Below, in pieces: positions 5,555-9,354 of a DNA stretch of 9,354 nucleotides. The first letter of the stretch is position 1. Each line of letters opens with the position of its first letter. The notes under the pieces were generated by a model that had not been told where the DNA came from, made no database searches, and saw only the letters and a program-made list of their open reading frames with translations. Location: assembly GCA_947589655.1 (NCBI GenBank), contig CANQCE010000034.1:1-9354 (forward strand), given 5' to 3'. This DNA comes from an uncultured Clostridia bacterium. GTDB lineage: Bacteria > Bacillota > Clostridia > Christensenellales > UBA1242. The position numbers and the translations under genes were made by a program.

Positions 5555-6319
5555 CTAATTTTTGTGTTGCACGCCGTTCCTGTCTATTGTGTAATTCTCG
5601 CTTATCACAAGTTCGCCAACCGATGTCACTTTGTAGCCCTGCACTTTTAAACGGTTCAAAATCAGTCGCAAGCCGTCAAGCACATTGTCTGAATTGTTGT
5701 GCATCAAAATGATTGACCCATTTTTCACACGTGAAAGCACCCTTTGCGAAATGTTGTTAGCCGAAAGCCCTTTCCAATCCAAACTGTCCACATCCCACTG
5801 GATTGTTTTAAGCCCCATGCCCTCTGCCACATCCAAAAGAGTGTTGTTGTAACTGCCAAATGGTGCGCGGAATAATTTCACCGGCTTGCCTGTAACAGCG
5901 GTTATTTTGGATATGCTCGTTTCCAGTTCGTTTGCCATTGTGTTTTTGTCCAGTTTAATCATGTCTGGATGGGTGTTAGAGTGCGTGCCAATTTCCATGC
6001 CAGCCTCGTCAATGGCTTTCACCATTTCAGGATAATCGTCCACCCAAAAGCCGACCAAGAAAAAAGTTGCGCTCACGTCAAACTCTTTTAAAATGTCCAA
6101 AATCCCTTGTGTTTTGTCGGCACCCCAAGCGGCATCAAAAGAGATTGCAACCTGTTTTTCGTCCGTTTCAACATTGTAGATTGGCACTTTGCGTGTGGAA
6201 TATCCAAAGTAAACCTCTGCCGATGTTGCACCATTAATGGAAAGTGACAACAGCACCGCTATGGCTATCATGGCAATGCAAATTTTGATGGTTCGTTTTT
6301 TAAGCACGCAGAAACGCAT
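5555..6319 (-). CDS. Polysaccharide deacetylase, PdaB-like, exported
   Basis: This 254-residue protein has a basic N-terminus and a hydrophobic stretch (about 11-30) ending ATSA-EV. That is a plausible signal peptide (cleavage after residue 34) or membrane anchor, placing the enzyme outside the membrane. The NodB/CE4 domain follows: ISFDAAWGAD (59-68, Asp62 as base), GTHSNTHPD with zinc-ligand histidines 113 and 117, RAPFGSYN (151-158), WDVDSLDW (175-182) and IILMHNNSD (203-211, His207). The second Asp of the usual TFDD is Ala here. This FDAAWG form is common in the PdaB/YbaN-like branch of spore-formers, which is associated with spore cortex or cell-wall N-deacetylation. Substrate and sporulation role are inference. 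The ATG at 6319 follows GAGG by five nt. It heads an operon with the dual-OB gene, and its leader of about 95 nt has regulatory-looking structure. Confidence 0.88.
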   Translation of the reverse strand: MRFCVLKKRTIKICIAMIAIAVLLSLSINGATSAEVYFGYSTRKVPIYNVETDEKQVAISFDAAWGADKTQGILDILKEFDVSATFFLVGFWVDDYPEMVKAIDEAGMEIGTHSNTHPDMIKLDKNTMANELETSISKITAVTGKPVKLFRAPFGSYNNTLLDVAEGMGLKTIQWDVDSLDWKGLSANNISQRVLSRVKNGSIILMHNNSDNVLDGLRLILNRLKVQGYKVTSVGELVISENYTIDRNGVQHKN

Positions 6320-6358
6320 ACAAACCTCGCTTTTATTTTAAAATAATCTGAAAATTTT

Positions 6359-6408
6359 GGACAAGGCTAATCTTGTCCGCATTTTGGAGTTTTTGTTTAA
6401 CCTTGTCG
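6359..6408 (-). promoter_or_regulatory. Deacetylase leader with mutually exclusive helices or repeated operator
   Basis: Three related segments occur in minus-strand order. A is CGACAAGGTTAA (6397-6408), B is GGACAAGATTAG (6367-6378) and C is CCTTGTCC (6359-6366). B and C form a perfect 7-bp hairpin with a 6-nt loop. A's GACAAGG also pairs perfectly with C's CCTTGTC, so A:C and B:C cannot coexist. A and B are direct repeats (10 of 12 identical) spaced 30 nt apart, about three helical turns. This fits either an RNA switch or a DNA operator. No U tract follows, and the ribosome-binding site at 6325-6328 is not paired. Confidence 0.4.
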
Positions 6409-6421
6409 AAAACTTTAATAT

Positions 6422-6450
6422 ATTCTATTTTTGCAATTTTTGAATTAGAA
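6422..6450 (-). promoter_or_regulatory. Candidate promoter of the deacetylase operon
   Basis: The -10 is TAGAAT (6422-6427) and the best -35 at 17 nt is TTCTAA (6445-6450), which is poor. The start would fall near 6415, giving a leader of about 95 nt. No clear sporulation-sigma motif is seen. It lies right after the terminator of the upstream gene, where a promoter is expected. Confidence 0.35.
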
Positions 6451-6454
6451 CAAC

Positions 6455-6490
6455 AAAAAAAAGAAGTTATGTTTTCATAACCTCTTTTTT
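6455..6490 (-). terminator. Terminator after the large surface-protein gene
   Basis: A 9-bp stem, GAGGTTATG with CATAACTTC (one G-U pair), encloses an AAAA loop. It is flanked by A-rich sequence on one side and eight Ts on the other in the minus direction. It lies about 46 nt after the TGA at 6537 and isolates that gene from the deacetylase operon. A T6 tract on the opposite side would let it work in the plus direction too. Confidence 0.85.
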
Positions 6491-6536
6491 GTGATTTTAA
6501 AAATTCCCAAGCGTTTTATTCAGAAACAAACTTTGC

Positions 6537-9354
6537 TCACCAATAGAATATTCTTAAAACAGTTTTGTGGTTAAGTTCAAACCAAATGTTGCTATCTTCT
6601 GTTTTTGCGCCATAATAATTGCTCTCGCTGGCAGTGCATGTGTAAGAATTTGTAATGGCATATGTGCTATCATTTTTCTCATGCTTGTCTGCAACAAGTT
6701 CAACCAAACTCCCTTTATGCTCAAAATAACTTTGGTCAATTTTGCTTTGTGTGCCAGTTGTTTCGCCCACAAGCCCACCAAAAGTAGTTGGCACAAATCC
6801 GTCTTCCGCTGTGCCATTAAATGAGTATGCCACAACATTGTCACTGCGGAAAGAGCACCCAACAAAACTGCAACCATCTGCCGAGCCAACAAGGCCGCCA
6901 AAAGCATCTCTGGAACCAAAAGTGTTGTCAGATTTAACTTGCGCCTTGTATCCATTTAAAGCAATTTTTCCATTAGCAAAAACAAATGTATCATAGTTTG
7001 GAACATCCTTTTGCTGCCCATAGATATTGTAATACACAAGCACGTCTGCACAAATAACGGATGTAGAAGCTTCCGAGTTGTAAACTTCAACCCTGCTTAA
7101 TGTTGTGTTTTTTGCATAGCCAGCAACAACGCCAACATGGCTATATCCCCACACCTGCGGATTGCGAATAATCACGTTTTTGATAACCGCACCTTCTGTG
7201 TAGCCAAATAGGCCTGCGCCTACAACCACATTGTCGGTTATTTTCAAGCCATTAATATGGTGGAATTTTCCATCAAAAGTGCCTTTAAATGGATTGGATG
7301 CCGTTCCAATTGGACTGAAAGTTATGTTTTTATAACTTATATCGTTGTCCAGAACAAAAAGTTCGCCCTCTGTTTCAATTTCACCATTTGCAACTTGGCT
7401 GGCAAGCCAAACAAGATTTTTTGCAGTTTTAATGTGATACATTCCGCCAGATTTTGTGATTGCCTCGCCGCTGGTTTCTGTATAATCCTCGTATGCGGCA
7501 ACAATGTTTACAGAAAGTCCGCTGCTTTCGGCATTTGCGGTCATCAAATTCTTTATGTCTTCTGGCAGTTCATCTGCATTATAAACAAAATTGTAAGTTG
7601 TGTTTGTGGAGAGCAGCAGGTCGTTCATATACCAGCCCAAAAACTTTTTGCCGTTTGCCATTTCTTTTGCCGTTAACATTACAGGGGTGTAGAAAGGCAA
7701 GGATGTTGAAAGGTTGTTTGAATTTTCCTGATTATCTTGATAAGTGGTAACCTTCACCGCCGATTCACGGCTTCCACTGCCGTCTGTAACCTTAAGTGCG
7801 TATGTTTGCAATTCGTATTTGCAGGTAAGGTATGCATTTAAAAAGTTGCTATAGTTCAACGAGTTTGATAAAGGTTCTTTTTGAGAGTTGTTTGTAGGGT
7901 CAATTGAAGATGGTGCTTTTGCAAGTTCAGCCAAAAAGCCTTCATCATTAACGCGATATTCATACAATTTGTCCACCAATGTTTGGCTATCAATAGAGAA
8001 TCCTGTTTCATTGTTATAAAACATCGTGTTCGCCTTATTCCAAACGCCCTGAGCGTCATCCTTAGCAAAATAGTAATATGCCCCCTCAAAGTAATAGCCA
8101 TCCAAATGTGCATCATTTAACCATCCGCTCGTTCCTTCGCCTATAGAGAAAAAGTCATAACCAGACACCCCACTTTTCTCTTTGCCGTGATTTACTGAGC
8201 CATCCAAGTTAAACCAATCGTTTGCAAGCCCTGCACTAGTCTGCCATTCGCCGTCAAGCATTGCCCCATTCTCTATCTTAAACCTTAGCGGAGTCTGTTC
8301 TAAATAAATGCTAATATATTCTGTGGTTTCATCAATACCAAACTCATTTCCTTCAAAAATGATGTCATCAAAAGAAATTCCCCCATAGCCTGTCAGTTTA
8401 TTTTTAACTTTGCTATAAAGTTCGCTGCTTAAATTGTAAAAGCCTTTGTTGTCTAAAAGTTTGAAATCATCCCTCGATGGCAAAATCCCCTCACAAACTT
8501 TTACAATTACCTTAAACCCATTGTGGCCCGCATTCAATTTGCCTTCTTCATTGCTTATAAGCATATCTGCCAAACTGAATGCCTGTTCTTTTTGTAATAT
8601 ACCCTCTCCATAATTCGATGAATCATTATCATAATGAGAATTATCAGTGTCAACAAAAACGTGATATTTAACTGATGTTATGCCAATATACAAGTCTCCT
8701 ATGGAGTCCATTATATTTTCCAAAGTAACAAAGTCTTCTGCAGTGTGCGTCTTCAAATCTGGGCAATTCAAACTGAAACAAACAGTTCCTAAATATTTAG
8801 GGTTGTTGGAATAAACGCTTTCCACTCCACTCCCTGACGCATATTGCCAGGATGGCAAATTTGCGTTTTTATAGAATGTTCTCCAATCATACCATCCCAA
8901 ATCGCAATCCATCGTGTATGAAGAATTGCGATTGATGGTTAAATCACTGGAGACAAAGGCAATGGCATAGCCAAGTTTTGGAGTTAAACTTAGCCCCGTA
9001 ACAGAGCCTCTTATATCCATTTTAACGCTATCTTCCGTTAATAAGTTGTGTTCTCCCTTATTAATCACTTCCCTATCAAGGTATGCTTTTTCAAAATATT
9101 TGCTCAAATCGTCTTTTGCAATTTCTGTGGCTGTTCTTGTTGTGGATGTGGTCTTTACCTCATAAAAATGCGGCGTAATGGTCCTTTCCGTTGAATACTT
9201 TTCAACTGGGATTGTAAAAGTGATAGAAGGTATAGTATAACGAATTGTATAATTAAGTCCAACGCGAAGGTCAGGGATAAATTTCAAATTTGGAAAATAA
9301 AGCGCGTTGTTCTCTGTATCTACGCTGAACCCATTGTTTAAAACCCCAGATGCT
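6537..9354 (-). CDS. Giant GLUG-motif surface protein, C-terminal 939 codons (cut by right edge)
   Basis: The frame stays open from the TGA at 6537-6539 to the right edge. The TTG at 9287 is not the start: no ribosome-binding site precedes it, and sense codons (reading ASGVLNNGFSVDTENN and on) continue upstream. The first half is Asn/Ser/Thr/Tyr-rich and unrecognised. Around 7560-7730 is an InlB/Listeria-Bacteroides-type repeat with KKFLGWYMNDLLLSTNTTYNF ending VAAYE. The C-terminal part (about 6550-7445) has the GLUG architecture: MYHIKTAKNLVWLASQ, FKGTFDGKFHHINGL, GLFGYTEGAVIKNV, VGVVAGYAKNTTLSRV, then two GGLVG motifs (about 6869-6905 and 6757-6783). It ends NHKTVLRIFYW, a natural end for such proteins. 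Known context: GLUG and InlB-type repeats occur in secreted adhesin-like proteins. No LPXTG signal or C-terminal helix is present, so anchoring would rest on the unseen N-terminal part or another partner. Confidence 0.85.
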   Translation of the reverse strand, partial: ASGVLNNGFSVDTENNALYFPNLKFIPDLRVGLNYTIRYTIPSITFTIPVEKYSTERTITPHFYEVKTTSTTRTATEIAKDDLSKYFEKAYLDREVINKGEHNLLTEDSVKMDIRGSVTGLSLTPKLGYAIAFVSSDLTINRNSSYTMDCDLGWYDWRTFYKNANLPSWQYASGSGVESVYSNNPKYLGTVCFSLNCPDLKTHTAEDFVTLENIMDSIGDLYIGITSVKYHVFVDTDNSHYDNDSSNYGEGILQKEQAFSLADMLISNEEGKLNAGHNGFKVIVKVCEGILPSRDDFKLLDNKGFYNLSSELYSKVKNKLTGYGGISFDDIIFEGNEFGIDETTEYISIYLEQTPLRFKIENGAMLDGEWQTSAGLANDWFNLDGSVNHGKEKSGVSGYDFFSIGEGTSGWLNDAHLDGYYFEGAYYYFAKDDAQGVWNKANTMFYNNETGFSIDSQTLVDKLYEYRVNDEGFLAELAKAPSSIDPTNNSQKEPLSNSLNYSNFLNAYLTCKYELQTYALKVTDGSGSRESAVKVTTYQDNQENSNNLSTSLPFYTPVMLTAKEMANGKKFLGWYMNDLLLSTNTTYNFVYNADELPEDIKNLMTANAESSGLSVNIVAAYEDYTETSGEAITKSGGMYHIKTAKNLVWLASQVANGEIETEGELFVLDNDISYKNITFSPIGTASNPFKGTFDGKFHHINGLKITDNVVVGAGLFGYTEGAVIKNVIIRNPQVWGYSHVGVVAGYAKNTTLSRVEVYNSEASTSVICADVLVYYNIYGQQKDVPNYDTFVFANGKIALNGYKAQVKSDNTFGSRDAFGGLVGSADGCSFVGCSFRSDNVVAYSFNGTAEDGFVPTTFGGLVGETTGTQSKIDQSYFEHKGSLVELVADKHEKNDSTYAITNSYTCTASESNYYGAKTEDSNIWFELNHKTVLRIFYW

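Noticed and set aside
6554..6955. A frameshift at the C-terminus of the surface protein, suggested by a long alternative frame
   Set aside because: The main frame keeps its GGLVG motifs and ends in LRIFYW, as expected for this class. The alternative frame has no similar features.
9285..9287. TTG as the start of the large surface protein
   Set aside because: There is no ribosome-binding site upstream and the frame remains open with similar composition to the edge at 9354, so the gene is cut by the window instead.

Overview
The window is AT-rich bacterial chromosome with strong Shine-Dalgarno sites, sigma-A-type promoters with 17-nt spacers, compact intergenic gaps and U-tailed hairpin terminators. 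The gene set (RNase J, GreA, cofactor-independent phosphoglycerate mutase, dual-OB-fold SSB-like proteins, a PdaB-type polysaccharide deacetylase and a very large GLUG-motif surface protein) points to a low-GC Gram-positive. I infer an uncultured, probably gut-associated member of the Clostridia (Bacillota). Genus cannot be told from this sequence. No tRNA, rRNA, CRISPR array, insertion sequence or phage gene was seen.

Left part (1-1997, minus strand). Read from right to left, a consensus promoter and a structured leader precede greA. Next come a six-helix membrane protein of unknown role, with its own extended -10 promoter, and then the first 92 codons of an RNase J-type ribonuclease that runs off the left edge. 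This is an RNA-metabolism cluster with an unassigned membrane protein inside it.

Middle (1998-4067, plus strand). A DUF378 (YuzA-like) two-helix membrane protein with an unusual charged tail is followed by gpmI, the glycolytic phosphoglycerate mutase, which has its own promoter. gpmI converges on the next minus-strand gene. The two stop codons lie inside one 34-bp perfect palindrome that should terminate transcription both ways.

Right-middle (4092-6319, minus strand). A membrane-anchored or secreted polysaccharide deacetylase and a dual-OB-fold SSB-like gene form a tight two-gene operon ending in a terminator. A second, diverged dual-OB paralog follows on its own perfect TTGACA-17-TATAAT promoter. 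That promoter shows that translation starts at an internal ATG, not at the upstream TTG. The deacetylase leader holds three related 7-8 nt segments that can form two mutually exclusive helices.

Right end (6537-9354, minus strand). The C-terminal 939 codons of a giant extracellular protein carry an InlB/Listeria-Bacteroides-type repeat and C-terminal GLUG repeats. Its reading frame stays open to the right edge, so the N-terminus and signal peptide are outside the window.

No clear new defence or mobile system is present. The points most worth a second look are the two leader RNAs (greA and deacetylase), the duplicated dual-OB SSB pair, the stop-codon-embedding terminators and the large surface protein.
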